A stretch of 64,000 nucleotides of DNA from Rhynchopus sp. YZ270_cl-10 (Eukaryota > Euglenozoa > Diplonemea > Diplonemida > Diplonemidae). The notes beneath the pieces were generated by a model. It worked only from the letters and a program-made list of their open reading frames with translations. It searched no databases and had not been told where the DNA came from. The DNA is taken from NCBI GenBank assembly GCA_964035575.1, contig OZ037853.1, forward strand, positions 1,086,501 through 1,150,500. The letters are read 5' to 3'. Shown one piece after another: positions 9,963 to 19,705 of this stretch; within the stretch, counting starts at the first letter, position 1; the number at the start of each line of letters is the position of its first letter. The translations under genes were made by a program, and so were the position numbers.

Positions 9963-11063
9963 ATGCACAACTTCGTCCCCGGTCCCTCCGGCATGAGTCC
10001 CGCAGTGCGTAAAGCATACGCAAAAGACTATGGCAGTCCGGACGTTGACCCCGCCTTTTGGGAGGACTACAATACACTTAGCGAAGGGCTTCTGCAGATC
10101 TGTGGTGCCGACGGTACTAAGGACGATGTGGTCATCTCCAGCGGCGAAGGGATGGTCTCGCTATGGGGTGCTATGAAGAGCCTGCTCAGCAAAGGGGACA
10201 ATGTGACGTGTGTCGTGAACGGCGTCTTTGGCGCAGGCTTCGCCGATATGGCAGAAACATTGGGTTGCAATGTGACGCGAATGGAGTTTTCTTGGGAGCA
10301 CTCTGTACCGACGGAACGCCTGATCTCCACTTTATCGTCGCTTCCCCCACAGAAGATGACGACCATGGTCCACTGCGAAACCCCGTCTGGTGTTTTGAAC
10401 AGGCTCGACGGCGTTGGAGCAGCGGTACACCAGAACAACCCCGATGGCCTCTTTTTGGTTGATTTTGTCTCCTCCTGCGGGGCCGTCCCTGTTGCGGTCC
10501 GTTCCAAAGAAATCGATGTCGGATTGGTAGCACCACAGAAAGTCCTTTCTGGTCCTCCAGCCCTCGGGTTCACAGTTCTGCGAGACGCAGAAAGGGTGTA
10601 CTCTGTCATGCGAAAGGTTGGGTACCAAGGATACGACGCGATGCTCCCATTTGAGGGGGTGCGGGAGACCCAGGCGGTGCCTTATACTCACAACTGGGGG
10701 GCAGTTGCGGCGTGCAGGGTGGCGGTGCAGGAGTACCTTGAAGAGGGGGGAGGTGCCGTCATGGCGCGTCATGAGAGTTGCAGCAAGCTTGCCCTGCATC
10801 TCGCGGAAGAGTCAGGTCTCGTGCAGTACCCGGTGAATACAGAGGACAGTTCCCCCACAGTGACCGCCCTAAAACTCCCACAGCAGATACCCTGGGAGTC
10901 GATGCGTTCCGCACTGCACACCGAAGGTGTAACCCTCGGCGGGAGTTATGGACCCCTCGCAGGGAAAGTGTTCCGTGTGGGACATATGGGAGTGCAGGCA
11001 CATCCGACAAAAGTGGCGGTGGCAATGAAAGCGGTGGGTAATGTGCTGAAAAGGCTGCGTTAA
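9963..11063 (+). CDS. class V PLP-dependent aminotransferase (alanine-glyoxylate / serine-pyruvate type)
   Basis: 366 residues, the usual length for this fold-type I family. The start MHNFVPGPSGMSP opens with the 'PGPs' signature of alanine-glyoxylate/serine-pyruvate and 2-aminoethylphosphonate transaminases. Visible landmarks are an SSGEG cofactor-phosphate region near 60, the H-C-E-T-PSG segment near 140, the aspartate in VDFVSSCG near 165, and the PLP lysine K193 in the APQKVLSGPPALGF block. The family moves an amino group from alanine, serine or aminoethylphosphonate to a keto acid; which substrate is used cannot be read here. There is no C-terminal SKL-type peroxisomal signal (it ends KRLR) and no obvious presequence. 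The start codon follows a long C/T tract with several AGs, consistent with a trans-splice acceptor. Upstream in-frame codons are rejected as untranslated leader. Confidence 0.9.
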   Translation: MHNFVPGPSGMSPAVRKAYAKDYGSPDVDPAFWEDYNTLSEGLLQICGADGTKDDVVISSGEGMVSLWGAMKSLLSKGDNVTCVVNGVFGAGFADMAETLGCNVTRMEFSWEHSVPTERLISTLSSLPPQKMTTMVHCETPSGVLNRLDGVGAAVHQNNPDGLFLVDFVSSCGAVPVAVRSKEIDVGLVAPQKVLSGPPALGFTVLRDAERVYSVMRKVGYQGYDAMLPFEGVRETQAVPYTHNWGAVAACRVAVQEYLEEGGGAVMARHESCSKLALHLAEESGLVQYPVNTEDSSPTVTALKLPQQIPWESMRSALHTEGVTLGGSYGPLAGKVFRVGHMGVQAHPTKVAVAMKAVGNVLKRLR

Positions 11064-11514
11064 CTGCTCTCGTTGTGAGGGATGACCGGGAAAAAATTTA
11101 AAGGGCCGAAAGAAAAAAAAGAGATATTTGCAAGGCTCCAGGTGGGGTGCTATTGAGGGGGTGGTCGTTTTTGCGCAGAAAAGACTGCCCTATAAAAAAA
11201 TAAGGCTTGCTTGTTGCCGCACCCCGCAGCACTTAAGCAGCTCCGCTGCGACCTGGGAGTCTTGATTGGAGAAGAAGGAGAGAAAAAATGAAAAAAGAAG
11301 AAAGATATTTTGACTTGTATTTTGCTTTTCTGTGCTTCTGTCAGTTCCCAATATTTTCCGCAAGACACAGCAATTTGACGCTCTTCTCAGTTCTTCTTCA
11401 AACATGATAAAATAAAAGACCCGTCTTCGTGGCAGCAGGTTTTCCTTCTTGTTCCTTCCCCACACACCTTCTCCACCTCATCACACCAATGCAACAGGGA
11501 AGACAGCAGTAAAA
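11064..11514 (+). promoter_or_regulatory. 5' flank of Ubl-LRR gene A, shared with gene D
   Basis: Contains AAGCAGCTCCGCTGCGACCT followed by GGGAGTCTTG (about 11233-11265), a small hairpin resembling the leader of the VIPER-like elements at 54-60 kb. It is followed by a segment (about 11309-11450) that recurs almost unchanged before gene D (about 23900-24045). The last 60 bases are pyrimidine-rich with CAG acceptors, fitting trans-splicing. No other gene is seen. Confidence 0.5.
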
Positions 11515-12486
11515 ATGGATTTGACAATCAAGGGGTGGAACGGAGAGAAGGATACGGTGGAGCTGGGTGAGGATGACACACCTGCGGTGCTGCGTCGGAA
11601 GGTGGCGTCTGCAGTGGGGTTGCCTGAAGACGGCTTTGCGATGAGTTTCGGCGGGGAGGCGGTGGACGAAGGATACGACATGACGCAGCTGAGTGCTGGA
11701 GACACTATAATCTTGACGAAGGTGACGAAATACGAGGCCAGAGCAGCACTTCATGCGTTGGGTGAGACCGACATCACGGCTGAGAGGCTTACGAGTGTGA
11801 GGGATCCTGAGGTTGCGTGTTTGCTTCTGCAGGCGGAGGTTGCGACGGTGATTCCTGATGACTTCTTGGGTAGCGCATCGTTGACGCGTCTTGATCTGAG
11901 TGCTGAGTCTGTTGTGACTCAAATTGGAGACAGCTTTCTTGCTTCCTGCACTTCATTGACAAGCATTAACCTGTCTGGGTTGATCCATGTTACACAAATT
12001 GGCCAGTGCTTCCTTTATGGATGCAGTGCTTTGTGTTCACTGGACTTTTCACCACTCAGCAGAATTACACGAATTGATAGTGGCTTTCTTTATGGATGCA
12101 CGTCTTTGCGCACATTGGACTTGACACTACTTTGCAACGTCACACGTGTTGGCGAGGGCTTCCTTCATGGATGCAGTGCTTTGTGTACACTGGACTTAAT
12201 ACCATTGAGCAACGTCACACAAATAGAGGCCTGCTTCCTTTGTAAATGCAGGTCTTTGCGCACATTGGATTTGTCACCACTGCGCAGTGTGACACACGTA
12301 CAGAACGACTGCATGTATGAATGCACCTCGTTGGAGAGCATCTACCTCACCGGCTGCAGCGATGTTGTGTCGAGGACAGTGAAAAAACTGAAAGACCTGA
12401 AGAAGTTAGTGGTTGAATCCCGTCCGAAACGCAGCAGAGACGAACCACTTGAGGAATCCCGCAAGCGACTGAGACACGCAGAGTGA
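11515..12486 (+). CDS. Ubl-LRR family protein, copy A
   Basis: 323 residues. Residues 1-72 form a ubiquitin-like beta-grasp (MDLTIKGWNGEKDTVELGED ... GDTIILTKVTK) without a terminal di-glycine, so it is a built-in domain rather than a modifier. Residues about 73-115 are a helical linker (YEARAALHALGETDIT...). Residues about 115-295 are seven 24-residue leucine-rich units of the BspA-like type, consensus FLxGCxSLxxLDLxPLSxVTxI. The C-terminus is highly basic (PKRSRDEPLEESRKRLRHAE), resembling a bipartite nuclear signal. The start was chosen because MDLTIKG is shared by the paralogues. Ligand and function are unknown. Its neighbours are the aminotransferase upstream and the ADP-ribosyltransferase/NACHT gene downstream. 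Confidence 0.85.
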   Translation: MDLTIKGWNGEKDTVELGEDDTPAVLRRKVASAVGLPEDGFAMSFGGEAVDEGYDMTQLSAGDTIILTKVTKYEARAALHALGETDITAERLTSVRDPEVACLLLQAEVATVIPDDFLGSASLTRLDLSAESVVTQIGDSFLASCTSLTSINLSGLIHVTQIGQCFLYGCSALCSLDFSPLSRITRIDSGFLYGCTSLRTLDLTLLCNVTRVGEGFLHGCSALCTLDLIPLSNVTQIEACFLCKCRSLRTLDLSPLRSVTHVQNDCMYECTSLESIYLTGCSDVVSRTVKKLKDLKKLVVESRPKRSRDEPLEESRKRLRHAE

Positions 12487-12722
12487 CGCCGCCAGCTGCG
12501 CACTGCGACCTCGAAGCTGCACGACGCACACCCTCACAGGCCACTCCTCCTGCAAAGCACTGCAGGCAACAGAGCTGGAAACGCTGCTGCAGCGGCTGCG
12601 GGCGGGCAGGGGTGTCTTATGCGACGGTGACAGGCTGCTGGCCAAGGTGTGCACAAAGGGCGGAACGGTGTTTTGTTTTTCTTTTGTGTTTCTGCTTCTC
12701 GCCCCCCTCTTTGTTTTGCTTG
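12487..12722 (+). repeat. conserved 3' block after Ubl-LRR copy A
   Basis: About 235 bp directly after the stop that recurs after every family member (20681, 22948, 25094/26640, 47844, 50398). Read one base out of the gene's frame it stays open and encodes a protein-like helix (KALQATELETLLQRLRAGRG then VLCDGDRRL). It may be a conserved 3' UTR or a former or spliced C-terminal exon. Confidence 0.6.
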
Positions 12723-13378
12723 CATCAAATAAGAACACTAACGAAACCCCACCACCCACCCCACCTCACTGTGTGTTGTGTGCCCACCCACCCCCACGCT
12801 CTCATTCTCCTTCACACCTTCTGTTGTTGGCTGCAGGGTACTTTGTGCTTTCATCCGTGGCTCGCATCGTACGGTCAGTCGGAGGTGCCTGCATAGTCCA
12901 TTGCGGTAGTGCGTCACAGCATTGCTGTCTGTGTCTGGGCCCACACGTGCATGCCCACCACTGCTCCTGCAGGGCATTACCTCTGCTCACCGTGTAACCT
13001 TCACCACGATTACTCCTCCATTATTTGTGGTGATGGGAAGGAAAGCTGTGGCCGGCCGAGGGGTGCTTTCACGCAGTTGTCTGGCACCTCAGCTTTCCTC
13101 TGGTTGCAACAAGAGCACCTTTTGGGGTTCTTCCCTCCATGGGGCGAGTGGTGACAGCGCAGTGTGTGGGTGGAGCAGTGTGTCTGCGGCTTCGCGAAAC
13201 AGTGCTTTGTGGTGTGTGTTCCTCACCCACATGGTCACATGGTGCACAATACATGGGGATTCCCTCAGAAGTGGGTTTCCTGAAGGATTCTTTTTCATCA
13301 TCTTCTTCTTCGCACAATGAACACAGGGACAACACACCAACCTCTGTGAACAAACAGAATACATTTTGTTTCAGGAAG
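12723..13378 (+). other. intergenic, 5' region of the ADP-ribosyltransferase/NACHT gene
   Basis: No gene recognised. A Cys/His-rich open stretch near 12910-13150 lacks an ATG start and I do not call it. The end (13280-13378) is pyrimidine-rich and contains TTTTGTTTCAG four bases before the chosen start codon, a good splice-acceptor candidate. Confidence 0.4.
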
Positions 13379-16300
13379 ATGGGATCCGGAGCGTCGAAGC
13401 CTGAAAAGGACGAGATTGCAAAGGGAATTACTGGGAAGGAGAGGCCCGTGGACGCAGTGGACAGCGTGGACGGGAGGACAATGCTGCACAGTGCCGTGCT
13501 TGCGGGGGACGTGGAGGCAGTGCGGTTTCTTGTGGAGAACGGGGCAGGGAACGTGCGTGACAGGGACGGGAAGGTGCCGCTGTGGTACGCACTGCAGCAC
13601 AGGGACGCGGATGTGCGGGGGCGACTTGAGGCGGAGCTGGGGGCACATGCAGCACAGATCCTTGTGGAGGTGGAGGATGCTGTGCAGGTGTACCTCACTC
13701 ACGGTGTCGCCACAACAACAACAGCAACAACCACAGGTGTGGCAGTGGAACGGAGCAGTGGAGATGCAACGACAGCACCTCTGACTGACCCTCACATGGA
13801 CATGGCGAAAGACACGAACACCTCGACTGGAGACAGGCACCTGGGAGAGGACGATCTTGACGGGGACACGGGTGCACTGTGGCACACAGACGGACGGAAG
13901 GTGGAGTGGCTGCGGAAAACAGACGACAACAACAACAAGAACAAGAACAACAACAACAAGAACAGCAATGGAGGTGAAGACCTGCTGTGCTGGCTGCGTG
14001 GTCTGCCAAAGGTGGATCCGCCGTTGGGCTACACAGATGAACACGTGCGGCACATGGAAGCGGGGTTCCGTGTGGTGTGCAAACGTCTGCTGGAGGACAT
14101 GAGAGGACGGAGGGAGGCTGCGGGGACACGTGGTGTGCACGTGGAGGTGGAGGACTGGATGGCGGCACGCGACCCGTTTGAACTGCTGCTGTCGGGGTTC
14201 CTGTTCACGTCTGACTGTGTGGAGTATGTGCTGGACAGCGGCGGGGATGTTGTGTGCGACGAGAAGGACTGCACACCGCAGATTGCGAAAGGGCCTGACG
14301 GGAAGCTGCGGTACATCAGACTGACGGAGCGGGCTGTGCTGGACAACCACGGGAGTGCTTCCGATTCACAGTCGCTTGCGCTGTACATGACGATGAACAC
14401 TGCGATGCGTGCTGTGGGGCAGCTGGCTGCGGTGAAGGAGTGGAAGGGGACACCTGAGAAGACAGCACCGAACGTGTTCGAGCTGTCGCCCGCACCCCCG
14501 CAGCTGCACGTGATTGCGACCTTTGCGCCGCTGATCCGTGGTCTGGACCGGCTGATTGGGAGCCGGCGGAAGCAGCTGCGGACTGTGTTCCGCGGGATCA
14601 ATGTGAACGTGTCTGCGAAGTACGCGCTGAATACGCACATTGTGTGGAACTGCTTCACGTCGACAACACTGAAGCGGGATGTGGCTCGGAGCTTCATGTA
14701 CGGGAAGGGGGGCACGTTCTTTGTGGTGGTGGCGAAGGAGGGTGCTGCAGACGTGAAGTTCTCGTCTGTGTATGCTTCGGAGGACGAGCTGCTGTACACA
14801 GCGAACATCGAGTACCGGGTGCAGTGGAAGCTTTCGCCGACGTTGCTGCGGATGATGGGGCTGCGCTTTGACGTGATTGTGATGCAGGAGGTGTGTTCTG
14901 GTGTGGGGAAGGGTGTAGGTGTGGGGGAGACGAGTGCGGCTGAGCAGGTGGGTGCGCTGCAGGAGGTGATGGGACACACAGTCGCGTTCTTCGAGGACTA
15001 CCTTGCGCAGTACGTGGAGGGGCGTGTGGGGGACGACACACGTGTGGATGAGTCGGAGACACGTCCGCTGATGAAGGAGGTGCGGAGGTGGCTTCGTACA
15101 CGTGGAGGTGGAGGTGGAGGTGGGAAGCAGATGTCTTCCGTGTGCACACAGACAGCAGCGGGCACAGAGCGCAAGGCTGATGTGGAGGCGAGAGAAGAAA
15201 GACAAGGGACGTGTGGTGTGCTGTGTGTGATCGGAGAAGGAGGGAGCGGGAAGACGTCTGCTTCGATTGCAATTCTGAGCGACCTTGCAACGTCTGCGAG
15301 GAAGAGCGAAAGCACCAGCAACGAAGACACAACAACAAACAGAAACAGAAACAGAAACAGAAACAGAAACAGCGTGGTGAGTGATGTGACTGTGGATGCG
15401 GATGCGAAGCCGTACTTCCCTGTGTTTGTGGCGCTGCCGACTGTGAAGCAGCACCTGCTTGAGAAGGGAGGGCTGGACAGGTTTGTGCTGGAGTCGTTTG
15501 CGCTGCGGGAGGCGGACCGTGCGTTCCTTGCGGAGACGTACGAGGTGGTGCTGGTGCTGGACTCGCTGGACGAGGTGGGGCTGACGCAGGAGGATGTGGG
15601 TGCTGTGGTGGCTGAGGGTGGCCTTCTGTGCCGGCACCCGTGGGTGGAGGCACACTGCAGCGTTGTTGTGACTGTGCGTGGTGAGTACCTGAAGGGTGTG
15701 GACACGTCTCCGTCTGGTGTGTGTGGGGCTGGTGTGCGTGCTCTGTACATGCAGCCGTTCACAGAGGTGGATGCGAGAACGTACATCGAGCGTGCAAACA
15801 CAGCCTGGCAGAAGGAAAAGGAACACAAAGAGCAGAAGGAGAAGTCAGCCCACAAGGAAGAGCGCACAGTCTTCGTGCGTGAGGAGGACGTTGAGGGACT
15901 TGTGCAGCTGCGGAACCCGTTTGTGCTGCACATGGCGTGCCACGCGCAGTGCAGCGGGAAGGCTTCTGAGGAGGTGATCTACGAGACCTACCTGGAGACG
16001 TGGACGAAGAAGGAGATGGCGTCTGGTGGAGTTGCTGTTGCTGATGCTGGTGCTGTTTCGGATGTGTCTTTGGAGGATGTGGTGCGTGCAGGGGAGCTTG
16101 TTGCATGCAGGATGCTGGAGACAAACGAGTGGCAGGGGACTGTGGGTGTGGCGTCGGAGGTTCTTGATTCGCAGCACGGTGTGTGTGAGGCTGTGCGGGA
16201 TGCGTGCTTCCGCTGCCTGCCGTTCCGGATTGAGGACTTTGGGGAGGAGCGGAGTGCGTTCACGTTCCGGCACAAGTCGCTTGGGGAGCACCTTGCAGCA

Positions 16301-18667
16301 CGGCGGCTTGCACGTGATCCAGCAGGGACACTGGGGACGCTGGTGCAGCGGAGCTTCAGCAAGGACTCGCAGCGTGTGCTTGGGTTCTTTGCGGCGCTGG
16401 TGTGTGGAGACAGTGAGCTGTACGAACGTGCCTGCACAGAGCTGCTTGCGGCTGTGAAGGCGACACGCGGCAGTGCAGGTGCAGGTGTAGTTCCAGGTGG
16501 TGTTGCAGGTGTTTGTGGGGAGGGTGCTGTGACAGCAGGGTCGAATGCAGCAGCACTGCTGGCACGTGCACGCATCCCTGTGAGTGGGGAGGACCTGAGC
16601 GGGATCCGTGTGTCGAACTGCGACCTGCGCGGGTCTCTGTTTGTGGAGACGGCGCTGACGGGCGCTTCCTTCTCGAACTGCTGGCTGGAGCACACTGAGT
16701 TCAACACCTGCGACATGGGTGGCACGATGCTGCCTGACTGCTCCCTTGGCACACCACTTCCTGTACTGGAGCATGGTGCCAATGATGTGGTGGTGACACC
16801 TGATGGCAGTCACATCGTAACAGCTGGTGCTGATAAGCATACAGTAGATGTGTGGAGCATGTCTTCTGGGGAAGAAGTGATGGTCTTGAAAGGAGATTCG
16901 TGGGGTATCTATGGAGTGGCAGTAACACCTGACGGAACCCGCGTAGTTTCGTGCTCAGGTGACGCAACTGTGCGTGTGTGGGATATGCACACTGGGGAGG
17001 CAGTGTTCGTCTTGGAAGGCCACGAAGGTGGGGTGTGGGAAGTGGCAGTCACTCCCGACAGTTCTAAAGTTGTTTCAACTTCTCCTGTAGACGGCATCCG
17101 TGTGTGGGATCTCTCGACGGGGATGGAAGTGCTGGCAGTGAAGTCGCCTCGCATTCACAGCATGGTTATTACGAGGGATGGAAGTCAAATAGTGACATGC
17201 TCTGGGGAGGTGCTGTGCGTATGGGATCTGGTGACGGGGAAGCAGGAGATGCAGTGGCCTTGTTGTGTGAAGAATCCGCATGCACTGGCAGTCACTCCCG
17301 ATGGATGCCATGTTGTTTCGTGCTATGTTGACGCACATCTTTGGAACCTCTCCACTGGGGCAGAGGTGATGGTGTTCCATGCCGACGCTAAGTGGACAGC
17401 AGTGGCAGTCACTCCCGATGGATGTGATGTCGTTGCTGGATCCGAGAGCGGCACTGTGCACGTTTGGAGCATTTCGACTGGGAAGGAGGTGACGGTGTTG
17501 CAAGGGCATACTTCCACTGTGAATGCAGTGGCAGTGTCACCAGATGGATGCCACGTGGTTTCATGCTCCCGCCAGGACAAGACTGTTCGAGTGTGGAACA
17601 CCACAACTGGGAAGGAGACACCAGGTTTCGAAGGAGTCTCGGGCAAAGCTGTGGCAGTGGCCCCTGATGGATCTATCATTTCGTACGGTGGCAGGAGGAA
17701 CTCCATCTGGAACGCATCCACCGGCAGGCAGACACGGGTAGTTGAAGCAAGAACATATCAGCGCAATGCTGATGCTGCGGCTGTGTACCCAGATGGATCT
17801 CATGTAGTTTATTGCTCTTGCGACGACGCTGGCGAAAGGAGAGCGTGTGTGTGGGACGTTGCGACGGGGAAAGTGCAGCCTTTGTGCACAGATTCCAGTG
17901 AGTTTGCGGTGTTCTTGAAACAGTGTGGAGCACTGCTTTACTTGACAGCGTCTCCCGATGCATCTCACGTGGTGACCTGTTCAAAGTCTTCACAGGAGGA
18001 AGACACTTACTCTACGTATGTGTGGAGCATGCCGACTGGGAAGAAGGTGTCAGTATACGCCGGAACTACGTCCATTTCTACAGGAGTGGTAGTGACTCCT
18101 GATGGAGTGCATGTGGTTTCGTACGATGATGATAAAATACACATGTGGAAACTGCACACTGGAGAAGAGACGATGGTGTTCAAAGGACATTTTCAAGATG
18201 TCAATGACCTAACCGTGACTCGCGATGGATCTCGTCTTGTTTCATGCTCTGATGACGAGACTGTGCGTGTGTGGGATGTTGCCAGCGGGAAGGAGGTCTT
18301 CACCTTGAAGCATATTGGTTATGTAAAAGGAATTGCACTGACACCTGATGAAGCTCACGTGGTGTCGATTACGTACATTGTGAGTGTGTGGAGCATGACC
18401 ACTGGTGAGAAGGTGGCAGAGATCAGGGTGCCTCATGATTTGCTCAGACTTGCTGTGAGCCCTGACGGACGTGAAGTGATGTGTGCTTGCAAGGGCAACA
18501 CAGTGCGTGTGTGGAGTATCCGCACTAAGAAAGACGGCACGATTGATGGGTTGCGGCTGAAGAGAGTGATCGGTGTCCCTCCAACAGTCCCTCGTGCAGT
18601 TGGCTGTCGCAATGCTGATGCTGTGGAACCTGAACTTGCGAGACGGATTCTTTGTGCTGAGGAGTGA
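13379..18667 (+). CDS. ankyrin - ADP-ribosyltransferase - NACHT - WD40 STAND-type protein
   Basis: 1762 residues. The start MGSGASK fits an N-myristoylation signal and follows TTTTGTTTCAG. Residues about 33-95 are two ankyrin-like units, then a variable linker rich in Thr and Asn. Residues about 370-500 resemble an R-S-E class mono-ADP-ribosyltransferase: R405 in VFRG, S428 in FTSTT, and E468-x-E470 in SEDELL. A P-loop NTPase follows: Walker A GEGGSGKTS (K625), Walker B VVLVLDSLDE (723-732), a VVVTVRGEY sensor-like strand, and the NACHT-associated F-R-H-K-S-L-G-E-H-L-A-A helix near 962-975. A short pentapeptide-like stretch near 1080-1115 leads into 14 WD40 units (about 1128-1740), enough for two seven-bladed propellers. 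In known STAND proteins the repeats sense, NACHT switches and the N-terminal domain acts. Substrate and trigger are unknown. Confidence 0.88.
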   Translation: MGSGASKPEKDEIAKGITGKERPVDAVDSVDGRTMLHSAVLAGDVEAVRFLVENGAGNVRDRDGKVPLWYALQHRDADVRGRLEAELGAHAAQILVEVEDAVQVYLTHGVATTTTATTTGVAVERSSGDATTAPLTDPHMDMAKDTNTSTGDRHLGEDDLDGDTGALWHTDGRKVEWLRKTDDNNNKNKNNNNKNSNGGEDLLCWLRGLPKVDPPLGYTDEHVRHMEAGFRVVCKRLLEDMRGRREAAGTRGVHVEVEDWMAARDPFELLLSGFLFTSDCVEYVLDSGGDVVCDEKDCTPQIAKGPDGKLRYIRLTERAVLDNHGSASDSQSLALYMTMNTAMRAVGQLAAVKEWKGTPEKTAPNVFELSPAPPQLHVIATFAPLIRGLDRLIGSRRKQLRTVFRGINVNVSAKYALNTHIVWNCFTSTTLKRDVARSFMYGKGGTFFVVVAKEGAADVKFSSVYASEDELLYTANIEYRVQWKLSPTLLRMMGLRFDVIVMQEVCSGVGKGVGVGETSAAEQVGALQEVMGHTVAFFEDYLAQYVEGRVGDDTRVDESETRPLMKEVRRWLRTRGGGGGGGKQMSSVCTQTAAGTERKADVEAREERQGTCGVLCVIGEGGSGKTSASIAILSDLATSARKSESTSNEDTTTNRNRNRNRNRNSVVSDVTVDADAKPYFPVFVALPTVKQHLLEKGGLDRFVLESFALREADRAFLAETYEVVLVLDSLDEVGLTQEDVGAVVAEGGLLCRHPWVEAHCSVVVTVRGEYLKGVDTSPSGVCGAGVRALYMQPFTEVDARTYIERANTAWQKEKEHKEQKEKSAHKEERTVFVREEDVEGLVQLRNPFVLHMACHAQCSGKASEEVIYETYLETWTKKEMASGGVAVADAGAVSDVSLEDVVRAGELVACRMLETNEWQGTVGVASEVLDSQHGVCEAVRDACFRCLPFRIEDFGEERSAFTFRHKSLGEHLAARRLARDPAGTLGTLVQRSFSKDSQRVLGFFAALVCGDSELYERACTELLAAVKATRGSAGAGVVPGGVAGVCGEGAVTAGSNAAALLARARIPVSGEDLSGIRVSNCDLRGSLFVETALTGASFSNCWLEHTEFNTCDMGGTMLPDCSLGTPLPVLEHGANDVVVTPDGSHIVTAGADKHTVDVWSMSSGEEVMVLKGDSWGIYGVAVTPDGTRVVSCSGDATVRVWDMHTGEAVFVLEGHEGGVWEVAVTPDSSKVVSTSPVDGIRVWDLSTGMEVLAVKSPRIHSMVITRDGSQIVTCSGEVLCVWDLVTGKQEMQWPCCVKNPHALAVTPDGCHVVSCYVDAHLWNLSTGAEVMVFHADAKWTAVAVTPDGCDVVAGSESGTVHVWSISTGKEVTVLQGHTSTVNAVAVSPDGCHVVSCSRQDKTVRVWNTTTGKETPGFEGVSGKAVAVAPDGSIISYGGRRNSIWNASTGRQTRVVEARTYQRNADAAAVYPDGSHVVYCSCDDAGERRACVWDVATGKVQPLCTDSSEFAVFLKQCGALLYLTASPDASHVVTCSKSSQEEDTYSTYVWSMPTGKKVSVYAGTTSISTGVVVTPDGVHVVSYDDDKIHMWKLHTGEETMVFKGHFQDVNDLTVTRDGSRLVSCSDDETVRVWDVASGKEVFTLKHIGYVKGIALTPDEAHVVSITYIVSVWSMTTGEKVAEIRVPHDLLRLAVSPDGREVMCACKGNTVRVWSIRTKKDGTIDGLRLKRVIGVPPTVPRAVGCRNADAVEPELARRILCAEE

Positions 18668-19705
18668 GCGCACTGTTCGTACTTGCTCTTTGTGTTTGCC
18701 TCTTTTCCAAGACGAATGCAGTCTGAGTGACGAGGACGAATGGTGTTGACACTGCCTCGTGCGGTGGTGCCCTCATGCCACTGCGGGTGCGTTGTGCGAG
18801 GACAGAAGAGCGGCTTGTCGAGGTGTTACACTGCCAGTGCACTAAGTGTGCTGTCTGTTCATATTCACACGTCTTTTCCAAGATGTGTTGCGATTACACA
18901 TGTGTTCTGTTTGTTTTGTGGATGTTTACGTTAGATGTGGAGTGAATAACACCTGCAGACTTGCTTGTTGTGGGTGTTTTCACCACCATGCATGCATTGT
19001 GCTTTGACCATTTGGTTTTTGGAGTGTCACACACTGCCACTTCCACATCTGTACACTATTCATTTCCGACTTTACGCAATTTGCTCCATACTTTATCCCC
19101 AAATATACACTCAGTAGTTTTCATGTAACAACTCATCGGCTGTGTGCGGATCAAGCAGGTTAGCGAAGGAGTCATACTTTTGAATAAGAAGACAGGGAGT
19201 GGCGAGAGGGAAAGCTTTTTGATAAAATAAGCGAACACAAAAACCAGCACGCGTGGAAGAACAAAGGAGAGGAAAAATATTTGTACTTCATGAGAGTGAT
19301 GTTTTAGGTTTTCGGGTGCAGGGCGTGTGCATAAAATGTGTTTGAGAAAAGGAAACGCGTGCTTACTGTTTTATCTTGTTCATGATAGCCTCATTCTTAT
19401 CATCAGCACCCTCACGACGCTTCACTACCCTACGGTGCAAAAGGGCACTTTACAGTGTTCCCGCTTTCAAAGGTTGCCAACCGATGATCCTGCATCTTAC
19501 TAAAGCAGGTCTGTTGAGATAGAACACAAAGATGAACAATCAACTTTCACTTTCTTCCCTCCCCTCGCCCCCTTTTCCGTATTACAACTCACCACCACCA
19601 CCCTCACCACCACCAACATCAGATTCATTTTTTCATTTTGTTTTTATAGTATCTCCTTTTGGTGATCCACCAACACAACAGGGAAAAGGCTTTGGTTACG
19701 AAAAT
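18668..19705 (+). other. intergenic region upstream of Ubl-LRR copy B
   Basis: No gene recognised. The last 150 bases before copy B are pyrimidine-rich (CTTTCACTTTCTTCCCTCCC) with CAG acceptors. In-frame codons at 19532-19705 continue into gene B but look like leader sequence (Pro/Ser run), so they are not included in the gene. Confidence 0.45.

Noticed and set aside
13298-15933. Long minus-strand open frames opposite the ART/NACHT gene
   Set aside because: They arise from the strong codon bias of the plus-strand gene; their composition (His/Cys/Arg/Ser runs) is not protein-like and they span its domains.
19532-19705. N-terminal extension of Ubl-LRR copy B
   Set aside because: The extension is Ser/Pro-rich leader sequence, and the MDLTIKG start is common to the family.
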